Source: Actinomycetota bacterium (GTDB lineage: Bacteria > Actinomycetota > Humimicrobiia > Humimicrobiales > Humimicrobiaceae). Taken from it: a DNA stretch of 7,118 nt. This document shows positions 1 through 6,982 of this stretch, in pieces; positions within the stretch are counted from its first letter, which is position 1; every line of letters starts with the position of its first letter. The notes beneath the pieces were generated by a model. That model did not search any database and was not told where the DNA came from. It saw nothing but the letters and a program-made list of their open reading frames with translations. Location: the NCBI GenBank assembly GCA_003567835.1, contig PWYO01000306.1:1-7118 (forward strand), in the 5' to 3' direction. Position numbers and translations under genes: made by a program.

Positions 1-701
1 AGGGGCAGCCTGGACTGAAAATGGTAACTGGTTTTTAAAAGGTCAAACCTGAGTTTGTGAAGGGCCATCTTCACCAGGCTGTCTGTGCCCGGGGTTTTGA
101 TGGCCCCGGGAAGGACCACATTAACCCTGTAGCCCATTTTTCCGTAATCCCTGGCCAGGGAACGGGTAAGCGCTATAATGCCCGATTTGGTCATACTGTA
201 ATGGGCCATATCATCTTTGAAGGGCATAATGGCTTCAATGGAAGAGATGTTGACAATCATGCCCCCACGTTTGCCCCTTCTTTTTATAAAATTCTTGCTC
301 ATCCAAACCACTGAGTTAAGATTGATGTCCACCAGCTGCCGCAGGAAAGCTTCATCGAGATCCATATAATTTTTAAAAGGGTAGATGCCGGCATTATTGA
401 CCAGAATATCCGGCAGATCGGGCTCCAGCTGGTCCCATAGGCGGTCTATTTCCGCTTTCTTGGCCAGGTCTATGGTGCAAGCCTTGTTAATGCAGGCAAA
501 TCTGTGGATGCTTTTCTGGGTCTTTTTTAAACCATTGGGGTCAATATCCACCAAAACCAGTTCCGCGCCTGCTTCTGCAAAGCGTTTGGCAATGGCCTTG
601 CCGATGCCTGAGGCAGACCCGGTAATCAAGGCAGTCTTGCCTTTCAGGGATATAAGTTTGCTCAATTTGCGAATATCTCGGGAATATGCTCTTCTTGTCA
701 T
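1..701 (-). CDS. Short-chain dehydrogenase/reductase (SDR), C-terminus cut by window edge
   Basis: This is a classical SDR oxidoreductase, probably NAD(H)-dependent; the substrate cannot be told. I translated 233 codons from the ATG at 701, and the frame is open to the left edge. Visible motifs are the dinucleotide-binding TGSASGIG (residues 28-35), VNNAG (101-105), the helix Asn in DINLN (N127), NISS with probable catalytic Ser154, and YSMTK with Tyr168 and Lys172, followed by the usual PGAIKTP (198-204). Asp52 at the end of the second strand (LVLVDID) favours NAD over NADP, by family knowledge. Family members are about 250-260 residues, so only a few tens are missing. An in-frame ATG at 725 would add eight residues, but it lies inside a good promoter, so 701 is preferred. 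There is no Shine-Dalgarno before 701. It lies about 128 bp downstream of the photolyase gene on the same strand. Confidence 0.9.
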   Translation of the reverse strand, partial: MTRRAYSRDIRKLSKLISLKGKTALITGSASGIGKAIAKRFAEAGAELVLVDIDPNGLKKTQKSIHRFACINKACTIDLAKKAEIDRLWDQLEPDLPDILVNNAGIYPFKNYMDLDEAFLRQLVDINLNSVVWMSKNFIKRRGKRGGMIVNISSIEAIMPFKDDMAHYSMTKSGIIALTRSLARDYGKMGYRVNVVLPGAIKTPGTDSLVKMALHKLRFDLLKTSYHFQSRLP

Positions 702-707
702 AGTTCT

Positions 708-736
708 ATTATAAATGGAAACCATATTGGCTTCAA
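708..736 (-). promoter_or_regulatory. Sigma70-type promoter for the SDR gene, predicted leaderless start
   Basis: Reading the minus strand, TTGAAG (736-731) is followed by a 17-bp spacer and a perfect TATAAT (713-708). Six bases then separate the -10 box from the ATG at 701. Transcription normally begins about seven bases after the -10 box, so the mRNA would start at or beside the A of the start codon. This agrees with the lack of a Shine-Dalgarno sequence. Box positions are seen directly; start-site placement is inferred. Confidence 0.55.
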
Positions 737-829
737 TTTTTTTCCCGACGGGCAGAGGGGTGCGAACTTCCAGGACAAATAGGACCGGCGGCAGCCGTCA
801 CAGCAGGCGGCGCAAAAAAGGGTAAAAGC

Positions 830-2185
830 CTATGCTTTGTTTTTTAAGGCACTGATTTTGGCCATATACCCTGCTGTATCAAATTTCCTTTCCAATCCCT
901 TTAAGGACATATACCGTATTTTTCCAAATACATCCCTTTCCTTGAAAGCCCGGTCATGGACACCCCCTATGCTCCAGGCAATGCCCGCATAGCCATTGGG
1001 GTCCCTTCCATCAAGCTGGTAACGGTCATTGAGGTATACCGCAAAGTCCAGAGCCTGCTGGGGGTTTTGGGTCCACTCCAAAATCTTTTTGGCCCAGTAC
1101 ATCCGCATATATCCGTGCATGTTGCCGGTGATGCGCATTTCATCCTGGGCGGCGTTCCATACCGGATCATGGGTGGCAGCCTGTTCAAACTGTTCCAAAG
1201 GGTAGAGGTATGGCCGAGGGTCGCTCCAATGGTCTTTTAAGGTCTGCCGGGCCCAATGGGGAAATCCCCTGAATTGGTCATAAAGCCTGTTGTAATAGCA
1301 AAAGTTGTCGGCCAGCTCCCGCCGGACCACCAGCTCTTCCAGGAAGGCCTGCTGGCCGCTGCCGGGCTCAAACTGCAAAGCTTCCAGGGCAATGCGCTGT
1401 GCTGCGATCTGCCCAAAATGTATATATGGGCTGAGATTGGAAGTGGCTTCTCGGTTGGGGTCATTTTTATAACGGTCATAATGCCCAAGCTTATGCTCAA
1501 AAAATGTTTCCATAGCCCCAAACGCTTCCTTTTGGCCGGGCTTCTGGGTAAAATCCTTTAATAGATGCTGGCCCAAGCCCCTTTTTTGAACCAATTTTTG
1601 CCAGTCGGCAGCCAATGGCCGAAATCCAGCAGGAAGCTTTTGTTTGTCCAGGGGCATAAAATCGGTCAAAAACCGGTCCTTGTTCTGATTGATTTTGGGC
1701 CGAAGGGTATAGGCGGCATACGCCTGCTTGGGGGAAGCCTGCCAGCAGGGAACAATATTATGCGCGTCAACCTCATAAAAGGGGATGGGGAGCCCCTTGG
1801 CAACCCGTTCATTCCAGGTTCTCTTGATGCGCAAAGGGCTGAAATCGGTCACCAGCACCCCAATCGGTTTGCTGGTTAAAAACCCTTTTAGCTGTACTGC
1901 GGGATCGCCTTCCAGCAGCACCAGGGGGATGTTTTTCTGGGCCAGGTTTTTTTCAGTCTCTTTTAGGCCTTGCAGCATAAACATAAAATGCTTGTCCTGC
2001 GCCTGCAAAAAATGGGGGGCCAGGCAGAATACCACCACCACCTGCCTGTTCAGGTCCTGGGCGAGGGACTGCGCAAATAAAAGCGCCCAGTTGTCCTGGG
2101 CCCGCTGGTCTCTGCTCATCCAATAGGCCACAGGCCCTTCTCCAGGGATCCCTTCCTTTAATTTTCTCACCCTTTGGCGGTCCAT
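830..2185 (-). CDS. phrB: Class II CPD photolyase (deoxyribodipyrimidine photo-lyase)
   Basis: Light-driven, FAD-dependent cytosolic enzyme that splits cyclobutane pyrimidine dimers in DNA. At 451 residues it is the normal class II length. The N-terminal antenna domain begins with the class II hallmark YWMSRDQRAQDNWAL (21-35) and includes HNIVPCW (142-148) and LRPKI (161-165). The FAD domain shows SNLSPYIHFGQ (249-259), FLEELVVRREL (281-291), MHGYMRMYWAKKILEW (356-371), YLNDRY (384-389) and LDGRDPNGY (391-399). Trp343, Trp364 and Trp371 have the same spacing (21 and 7) as the electron-transfer tryptophans I recall as W360/W381/W388 in Methanosarcina mazei photolyase, so photoreduction should be intact; Asn386 is the likely flavin-facing Asn. 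The start lies just before the family core. No clear Shine-Dalgarno precedes it. It is divergent from copB and upstream of the SDR gene. No truncation or missing key residue is seen. Confidence 0.96.
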   Translation of the reverse strand: MDRQRVRKLKEGIPGEGPVAYWMSRDQRAQDNWALLFAQSLAQDLNRQVVVVFCLAPHFLQAQDKHFMFMLQGLKETEKNLAQKNIPLVLLEGDPAVQLKGFLTSKPIGVLVTDFSPLRIKRTWNERVAKGLPIPFYEVDAHNIVPCWQASPKQAYAAYTLRPKINQNKDRFLTDFMPLDKQKLPAGFRPLAADWQKLVQKRGLGQHLLKDFTQKPGQKEAFGAMETFFEHKLGHYDRYKNDPNREATSNLSPYIHFGQIAAQRIALEALQFEPGSGQQAFLEELVVRRELADNFCYYNRLYDQFRGFPHWARQTLKDHWSDPRPYLYPLEQFEQAATHDPVWNAAQDEMRITGNMHGYMRMYWAKKILEWTQNPQQALDFAVYLNDRYQLDGRDPNGYAGIAWSIGGVHDRAFKERDVFGKIRYMSLKGLERKFDTAGYMAKISALKNKA

Positions 2186-2227
2186 CAGATAATTTTTTTT
2201 GCATCCACAAAAAAGATGGTAACAGTT

Positions 2228-2255
2228 ATTATAATACTTAAGATATGATTTTTAA
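2228..2255 (-). promoter_or_regulatory. Candidate phrB promoter; -10 box is palindromic
   Basis: On the minus strand, TTAAAA (2255-2250), a 16-bp spacer and TATAAT (2233-2228) would start transcription near 2221, about 36 bases before the phrB ATG. The core ATTATAAT (2228-2235) reads as TATAAT on both strands, so the same bases could serve copB. No good -35 is seen at the right distance on the plus strand. I recognised no CsoR, CueR or CopY operator in the spacer. Confidence 0.35.
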
Positions 2256-2259
2256 GCAA

Positions 2260-2264
2260 AAGGA
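2260..2264 (+). promoter_or_regulatory. Shine-Dalgarno site of copB
   Basis: AAGGA lies eight bases before the ATG at 2273, good spacing for initiation. An in-frame TGA lies upstream at about 2246, so no longer N-terminus, such as an added metal-binding domain, is possible from this frame. Confidence 0.7.
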
Positions 2265-2272
2265 TAACCGGT

Positions 2273-4240
2273 ATGCAAAAAGGGCATAACCATCACCAAA
2301 TGATGGTAAAGGATTTTAAAAAAAGGTTTATGATATCTGTTATAGCCACTGTGCCGGTCCTTTTGCTTTCTCCCATGATCCAGCAGTTTCTGGGCATCGC
2401 GCATCTGGTGGCCTTTCCTGGAGACACCTACCTTTTGTTTGCACTTTCTACTTTTATCTATTTTTATGGCGGGTGGCCTTTCCTTAAAGGGATGTATGGT
2501 GAGGTTAAAAAAAAGCAGCCGGGCATGATGACTTTGATCGGACTGGCCATATCCGTAGCCTATATTTACAGTTCCGCAGTTGTTTTCGGGCTTGAAGGGG
2601 AGCTCCTTTTCTGGGAGCTTGCCACCCTGGTGGTCATCATGCTTCTGGGCCACTGGATTGAAATGAAATCCGTGATGGGCGCATCCAATGCACTTGAACA
2701 GCTGGCCAGGATGATGCCCTCTGAAGCCCATAAAATAGAGGAGGGGGGAGAAATTTCTGATCTTCCGCTCTCCGAACTTAAAAAGGGTGATTCCGTACTG
2801 GTTAAACCTGGAGAGAAAGTGCCCGCAGACGGGAAAGTGTTCGAAGGGCAGAGTTCGGTAAACGAAGCCATGCTTACCGGAGAATCAACCCCTGTTGAAA
2901 AAAAGAAGGGTTCGGAAGTTATAGGCGGTTCCATCAATAGTGAGGGCGCACTGAAGGTAACCATTGAAAAAACCGGAGAAGAATCATTCCTGTCCCAGAT
3001 CATTGAAAGGGTAAAAGAAGCCCAGGAGAGCAAATCCAGGACCCAGAATCTTGCCGACCGGGCTGCCAGGTGGCTTACATTCATAGCCCTGGGCACAGGT
3101 ACGCTCACTTTTATCATATGGCTGCTGTTTGCAGGAAGGGAATTTTCATTTTCTTTGGAAAGGACAGTAACCGTCATGGTTATCACCTGCCCGCATGCAC
3201 TGGGGCTGGCCATACCCCTGGTGGTTGCCGTTTCTACCCTCCTGTCGGCTAAAAACGGCCTTATAATCAGAAACAGGGCTGCATTTGAGGGTGCCCGGCG
3301 CATGGATGCCATCATTTTTGATAAAACAGGGACCCTCACCCGTGGGGAATTCGGGGTAACCGATACAATAAGCTTTACCGATTCCTACAGCCGCCAGGAA
3401 ATACTGAAACTTGCTGCATCTGTGGAAATACATTCAGAACATCCCATAGCCAAAGGCATAGCCGGTGCGGCCAAACAAACATATAAGGCAAAAAACTTCA
3501 AGTCCATAACCGGCAAAGGCGTGCAGGCAGAGGTATCGAAAAAACTGGTCAAAGTGGTGAGCGGAGGATACCTCAAAGACAAAAACATGGCCCCAAAAGA
3601 TGCGGATCAAACCGCATCTTTTGCTTCACAGGGCAAAACCGTAGTCTATGTCATCATAGACCATAAGCCGGCAGGGGCAATCGCTTTGGCAGACATCATA
3701 AGGGATGAGTCAAAACAGGCCATCGACAAGCTCAAAAAAATGGGCATAAAGCCCATGATGCTTACCGGAGACCACCAGCGGGTAGCCGCCTGGGTTGCAG
3801 ACCAGCTTGGGCTGGAGGAATATTTTGCAGAGGTGCTGCCCGAAGAAAAAGCTGATAAAATAAAAGAGGTAAAAGCAAGGAATTTAACCGTGGCCATGAC
3901 CGGCGACGGTGTAAACGATGCTCCCGCTTTGGCCGAAGCTGATATTGGCATCGCTATTGGGGCGGGAACCGATGTAGCCATAGAGACGGCCGACATTATA
4001 TTGGTCAAAAGCAGTCCCAGGGATGTGGTTAATTTGATCGGATTGTCCAGGGCGACCTACCGCAAGATGCTGCAAAACCTGGCCTGGGCTACGGGATACA
4101 ATGTGTTTGCCCTGCCGGTGGCAGCAGGGGTTCTTTTTCCCCTGGGCATACTTCTCAGCCCTGCGGTGGGGGCGGTGCTTATGTCTTTGAGCACCATCAT
4201 CGTAGCCATCAATGCTCGATTGTTAAAATACAAAGAATAG
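2273..4240 (+). CDS. copB: P1B-3-type copper-translocating ATPase (CopB-like)
   Basis: Inner-membrane P-type ATPase that exports copper (Cu+ or Cu2+; P1B-3 members differ in reported preference) using ATP. The 655 residues carry all catalytic parts: LTGES (201-205) in the actuator domain, the membrane metal-site motif CPH (306-308), which separates this subtype from CopA (CPC), DKTGT with phosphorylated Asp350, the nucleotide-binding His-Pro (390-391), TGD (498-500) and GDGVNDAP (544-551). The last two membrane helices keep the P1B-3 signatures: Tyr609-Asn610 with Pro615, and MSLST (637-641) with Asn647. The N-terminus is very short, with only three histidines (5, 7, 8) instead of the long His-rich tail or HMA domain of many relatives. 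The start is fixed by a good ribosome site and an upstream stop. It probably forms an operon with the DUF255 gene 16 bp downstream. Confidence 0.95.
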   Translation: MQKGHNHHQMMVKDFKKRFMISVIATVPVLLLSPMIQQFLGIAHLVAFPGDTYLLFALSTFIYFYGGWPFLKGMYGEVKKKQPGMMTLIGLAISVAYIYSSAVVFGLEGELLFWELATLVVIMLLGHWIEMKSVMGASNALEQLARMMPSEAHKIEEGGEISDLPLSELKKGDSVLVKPGEKVPADGKVFEGQSSVNEAMLTGESTPVEKKKGSEVIGGSINSEGALKVTIEKTGEESFLSQIIERVKEAQESKSRTQNLADRAARWLTFIALGTGTLTFIIWLLFAGREFSFSLERTVTVMVITCPHALGLAIPLVVAVSTLLSAKNGLIIRNRAAFEGARRMDAIIFDKTGTLTRGEFGVTDTISFTDSYSRQEILKLAASVEIHSEHPIAKGIAGAAKQTYKAKNFKSITGKGVQAEVSKKLVKVVSGGYLKDKNMAPKDADQTASFASQGKTVVYVIIDHKPAGAIALADIIRDESKQAIDKLKKMGIKPMMLTGDHQRVAAWVADQLGLEEYFAEVLPEEKADKIKEVKARNLTVAMTGDGVNDAPALAEADIGIAIGAGTDVAIETADIILVKSSPRDVVNLIGLSRATYRKMLQNLAWATGYNVFALPVAAGVLFPLGILLSPAVGAVLMSLSTIIVAINARLLKYKE

Positions 4241-4245
4241 AGGTG
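4240..4245 (+). promoter_or_regulatory. Shine-Dalgarno site of the DUF255 gene
   Basis: GAGGTG overlaps the last base of the copB stop codon and lies 11 bases before the ATG at 4257. The site sits entirely in the 16-bp gap, with no room for a separate promoter there, which supports co-transcription with copB. Confidence 0.5.
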
Positions 4246-4256
4246 TTTGGTATAAA

Positions 4257-6341
4257 ATGGCCCAGAAAAAATTGAACCAACTGATTCATGAAAAAAGCCC
4301 TTACCTTAGGCAGCATGCTTCCAATCCGGTCCACTGGTATCCTTGGTGCAGCCAAGCATTTGAGGAAGCCAGCCGGCAGGACAAGCCTATCTTTTTATCC
4401 ATTGGCTACTCCTCCTGCCACTGGTGCCATGTTATGGAGGAGGAATCTTTTAAAGACCAGGAGATAGCCCGGATCCTAAACCAGCATTTTATCAGCATCA
4501 AGGTGGACCGGGAAGAAAGGCCGGATATTGACAAGACCTATATGTCGGTAGCCCAGATCCTTGCAGATACTTCAGGCTGGCCGCTGACCATTGTCATGAC
4601 CCCTGAGCAGAAACCTTTTTTTGCAGCCACCTATATCCCCAAAGAGGATCGGTACGGCAGGATGGGACTGGCCAACCTTTTGGAGCACATAAAAAAAGTA
4701 TGGGATCAGAAACGGGAGCAAATAGAACAATCCGCAGAAAAAATTTGCTCTGCACTGACAAAAGCTTCCCAGCAACCGCCTCAGACGGATTTTCAGCAAT
4801 CTTTTTTCGGCCGTGCCTACCAAAAGCTGGAAGCGTCCTTTGACCAGGCCCACGGGGGATTTGGAAACCAGCCGAAATTTCCCATCCCTTCCAACCTCCT
4901 GTTCCTTTTGCGGTATGGCTGGCAGAACAAACAGGAAAAAGCCCATCATATGGTAACCAAAACCCTGGACAGCATGCGCAAAGGGGGCATATGGGACCAT
5001 GTGGGCTTCGGCTTTCACCGGTATGCTACGGACAGGGCCTGGAAGGTGCCCCACTTTGAAAAGATGCTCTATGACCAGGCCATGCTTTCCGTAGCCTATA
5101 TCGACGCTTTTCTGCTAACTTCCAGAAAGGCATACAGCCAGACAGCCAAAGACATGTTTACCTTTGTATTCAGGGATCTGACCCGCAAAGAAGGCGGTTT
5201 TTATGCTTCAGTGGATGCAGACAGCCAGGGGGAGGAGGGCAAATACTACCTGTGGACACCGCAGCAGGTCTCCGATGTTTTGGACAAAGAACATGCTGCG
5301 ATCATCTGCAGCGTTTTCAATATCACGGAGCAAGGCAACTTTGCAGATGCGCCAGGTCCCCAAGGCCAAAACATCCTCCACCAAACCCAAAGCATGTCAG
5401 CGCTTGCCAAAAAGCTTAAGATGCATACCTGGGAACTGGAAGAGGTGGTGCACCAATGCCTGGAAAAACTGTTTTTGGCCAGGAAAAAAAGAAAACCGCC
5501 CCTGGTGGATCAAAAAATACTGACCGATTGGAATGGGCTGATGATTGCCGCCTTATGCAAGGGCGCCCGGGCTTTTGACCGGCCCATGTATACCGAAGAA
5601 GCAAAAAAGGCCGCCGATTTTATATTAAATCATATGCTGGACCGCGGCCAGCTGGCCCACTGCTGGCTGGAAGACGGCCCCAGCCGGGCACCGGCCACCG
5701 TAGAAGACTATGCCTATTTCGTCTTCGGGCTGCTGGAGCTCTACCAGGCCACTTTTCATCTCCGGTATTTAAAATCCGCTTATGCGCTGCAGCAGAAAGC
5801 CATAGACCTTTTCTGGGATCAGAAAAACGGCGGTTTTCATTTTAGTGCCCAAAAAGAGCAGCCGGTCATCTTCCTGCTCAAGGAAAGCAGCGATGCGCCG
5901 CTGCCCTCGGGCAATTCCGTGGCCCTGCACAATCTGATGCGGCTTTCCAAGCTGACCAGCGACCAGTCCTTTGCGGATAAAGGCCAGGCGATCTTGGACT
6001 GCTTTGCCCATAACATGGAGCATATGCCCGATTTTCATTCCTTTATGCTCTATGCTGCTTACCTGGTTTACCATAAAACCGCCGAAGTGGTCATTTGCGG
6101 GCAGAGTTATGCCCGGGATACCATAGAGATGATGGAAAAGGTCCAAAAACAGTATTTGCCCCATGCTGTTCTGATATTCAAGCCTGCCGAGCAGGACAAC
6201 CATCAGCTGGACCAAATTACCGGATTTACCGAACCCTATACGGGCCTGGAGAAAAAAGCCACTGCCTATGTCTGTTCTGATTTCAGCTGCAAGGCTCCTA
6301 CCACAAGCCCGGATACACTTATGGACATGCTGGGGCAATAA
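4257..6341 (+). CDS. DUF255 thioredoxin-fold protein, YyaL/SPATA20 family
   Basis: Full-length member (694 residues; relatives are about 650-750) of the family that includes Bacillus YyaL and human SPATA20. The biochemical role is not established. The N-terminal thioredoxin-like domain (about 1-165) opens with the family signature SPYLRQHASNPVHWYPW (14-30) and carries CHWC (54-57), the redox or metal-binding pair, then DREERPDID (84-92) and a cis-Pro region in SGWPL. The C-terminal part resembles the alpha/alpha barrel of N-acylglucosamine 2-epimerase-like enzymes, with the conserved blocks VPHFEKMLYDQA, KILTDWNGLMIAAL, VEDYAYFVFGLLELY and PSGNSVALHNLMRL. No signal peptide is visible, so it is probably cytosolic. 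It follows copB by 16 bp, which suggests co-expression, but a copper-related function is only inference. The family's usual GGWP reads SGWP here; the other blocks are intact. Confidence 0.93.
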   Translation: MAQKKLNQLIHEKSPYLRQHASNPVHWYPWCSQAFEEASRQDKPIFLSIGYSSCHWCHVMEEESFKDQEIARILNQHFISIKVDREERPDIDKTYMSVAQILADTSGWPLTIVMTPEQKPFFAATYIPKEDRYGRMGLANLLEHIKKVWDQKREQIEQSAEKICSALTKASQQPPQTDFQQSFFGRAYQKLEASFDQAHGGFGNQPKFPIPSNLLFLLRYGWQNKQEKAHHMVTKTLDSMRKGGIWDHVGFGFHRYATDRAWKVPHFEKMLYDQAMLSVAYIDAFLLTSRKAYSQTAKDMFTFVFRDLTRKEGGFYASVDADSQGEEGKYYLWTPQQVSDVLDKEHAAIICSVFNITEQGNFADAPGPQGQNILHQTQSMSALAKKLKMHTWELEEVVHQCLEKLFLARKKRKPPLVDQKILTDWNGLMIAALCKGARAFDRPMYTEEAKKAADFILNHMLDRGQLAHCWLEDGPSRAPATVEDYAYFVFGLLELYQATFHLRYLKSAYALQQKAIDLFWDQKNGGFHFSAQKEQPVIFLLKESSDAPLPSGNSVALHNLMRLSKLTSDQSFADKGQAILDCFAHNMEHMPDFHSFMLYAAYLVYHKTAEVVICGQSYARDTIEMMEKVQKQYLPHAVLIFKPAEQDNHQLDQITGFTEPYTGLEKKATAYVCSDFSCKAPTTSPDTLMDMLGQ

Positions 6342-6401
6342 AAAAAACCCCGAGTTATCTTTGACCTTGGCTCACGCCTTAGGCTACTCAACATCTCGGG
6401 G
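6341..6401 (-). terminator. Elaborate intrinsic terminator of the small RNA
   Basis: On the minus strand, CCCCGAG (6401-6395) pairs with CTCGGGG (6354-6348), followed at once by seven T (6347-6341). The apical part adds three short helices: UUGA/UCAA (6391-6388 with 6364-6361), CCU/AGG (6383-6381 with 6367-6365) and GGC/GCC (6378-6376 with 6371-6369), capped by a GUGA (GNRA-type) tetraloop. On the plus strand no T-run follows the hairpin, so it would be a poor terminator for the DUF255 gene. Confidence 0.75.
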
Positions 6402-6505
6402 CTCTACTTAAGACTTTTCTTAGGAACTTTTCAGGATGTTAACCTGTGGTTTATCCTTTCGTCAAAACCATCAAGTTTCTCCCGAAGGTTGCCTCCTGCC
6501 TTAAG
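6341..6505 (-). ncRNA. Candidate structured small RNA, no family recognised
   Basis: About 165 bases on the minus strand between promoter-like boxes and a terminator hairpin. The 5' domain can be closed by CUUAAGG (from 6505) with UCUUAAG (6413-6407). Inside, CAGGA (6498-6494) can pair with UCCUG (6436-6432), AACCU (6490-6486) with AGGUU (6445-6441), and UGGUUU (6470-6465) with AAACCA (6452-6447). The 3' domain is the long hairpin at 6348-6401. I compared it from memory with 6S, tmRNA, RNase P, SRP RNA, the hammerhead core and common riboswitch cores and saw no match. It is convergent with the DUF255 gene and overlaps its last base. Exact 5' end and function are unknown; helices were paired by eye, not by energy calculation. 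Confidence 0.5.
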
Positions 6506-6509
6506 GGTA

Positions 6510-6543
6510 ATTATACGGTAACAAATTAAAAAAACCTTGTCAA
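6510..6543 (-). promoter_or_regulatory. Promoter-like boxes for the small RNA
   Basis: On the minus strand a perfect TTGACA (6543-6538) is followed by the overlapping boxes TACCGT (6520-6515, 17-bp spacer) and TATAAT (6515-6510, 22-bp spacer). Neither pair is ideal: the correctly spaced -10 is weak, and the perfect -10 is too far. A start near 6503-6508 would put the CUUAAGG helix at the 5' end of the RNA. Confidence 0.5.
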
Positions 6544-6544
6544 T

Positions 6545-6982
6545 CTAATTTTTTCTTTTTTTAGGGAGTACCGGGTCCCGCAAAAAATCAGGGTTCCATT
6601 GGCCCTGGGCCAAGCCAAACATTGGACATGTTTCGCCCCTCTGGTCAAATAGGATTGAAATAAAATCTGCAGGTAAAAACCATAAATTGACTATAAAAAG
6701 AGCCGCTTCTTTATGTTGCAAACATAACCCCCAGAAGGCCAATACCGGAAAATAGTCATGAATTTTTTTTGGGACCCTTAACAAACAGCCCTTTTTTAGC
6801 AATCCTTCCATTTTTTTTAAACATGCATCTGTTCTGGTCATAGAATTTTTTGAGATCACACAATGCCCGTATTGGCATGCGAAAACCATGCAAAAACAAC
6901 CATCCTGCATTTTGCGGGCCCCATGCTGTTCAAATAACGGTTCGCCTGTTTGGGATGCATGCCTGTAAAAAAACTTGTACAC
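6545..6982 (-). CDS. Doubtful 145-codon ORF, unrecognised product
   Basis: An open frame with no family I recognise. It opens with GTG rather than ATG, has no Shine-Dalgarno sequence, and an in-frame TAA lies a short way upstream. The first in-frame ATG would be codon 25. The predicted protein has several cysteines near residues 29-42 (C-x-C-x4-C-x3-C, then Cys54), a basic middle, a hydrophobic stretch around 78-105 that could be a membrane segment, and a Lys/Arg-rich end. Codon choice is not obviously random, but many A/T runs make this region look more intergenic than its neighbours. Its stop lies two bases from the TTGACA of the small RNA promoter. It may be a real small gene, a decayed remnant or chance. 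Confidence 0.22.
   Translation of the reverse strand: MYKFFYRHASQTGEPLFEQHGARKMQDGCFCMVFACQYGHCVISKNSMTRTDACLKKMEGLLKKGCLLRVPKKIHDYFPVLAFWGLCLQHKEAALFIVNLWFLPADFISILFDQRGETCPMFGLAQGQWNPDFLRDPVLPKKRKN

Noticed and set aside
385..714. Plus-strand frame over the SDR gene
   Set aside because: The minus strand encodes continuous SDR motifs (TGSASGIG, NNAG, YxxxK) across the same bases, so this is a shadow.
737..829. Terminator between phrB and the SDR gene
   Set aside because: GC-rich stretches and CCCGTCGGG are present, but on the minus strand the hairpin-like parts are followed by A-runs, not T-runs.
1953..2210. Minus-strand frame starting upstream of phrB with an ATG at 2210
   Set aside because: It is in another frame from the photolyase and has no recognisable motif; it overlaps the conserved N-terminal class II sequence.
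2566..3339. Long open frame on the minus strand (257 codons) within copB
   Set aside because: It lies opposite the strongly supported ATPase gene, is rich in Ser/Met/Pro typical of antisense translation, and shows no family motif.
6348..6401. Terminator for the DUF255 gene on the plus strand
   Set aside because: The hairpin reads on both strands, but the plus-strand downstream sequence CTCTACTT has no T-run; the minus strand has seven T.
6402..6505. Resemblance of CAGGUUAACAUCCUG and CCUAAGGCG to 23S rRNA segments
   Set aside because: The similar pieces are short and in the wrong order, and the flanking sequence does not match; this is probably coincidence.
6861..6960. Repeated ATGC-containing words and the inverted repeat ATGCC/GGCAT
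   Set aside because: The words are short, irregularly spaced and without a conserved unit, so no repeat array or operator can be supported.
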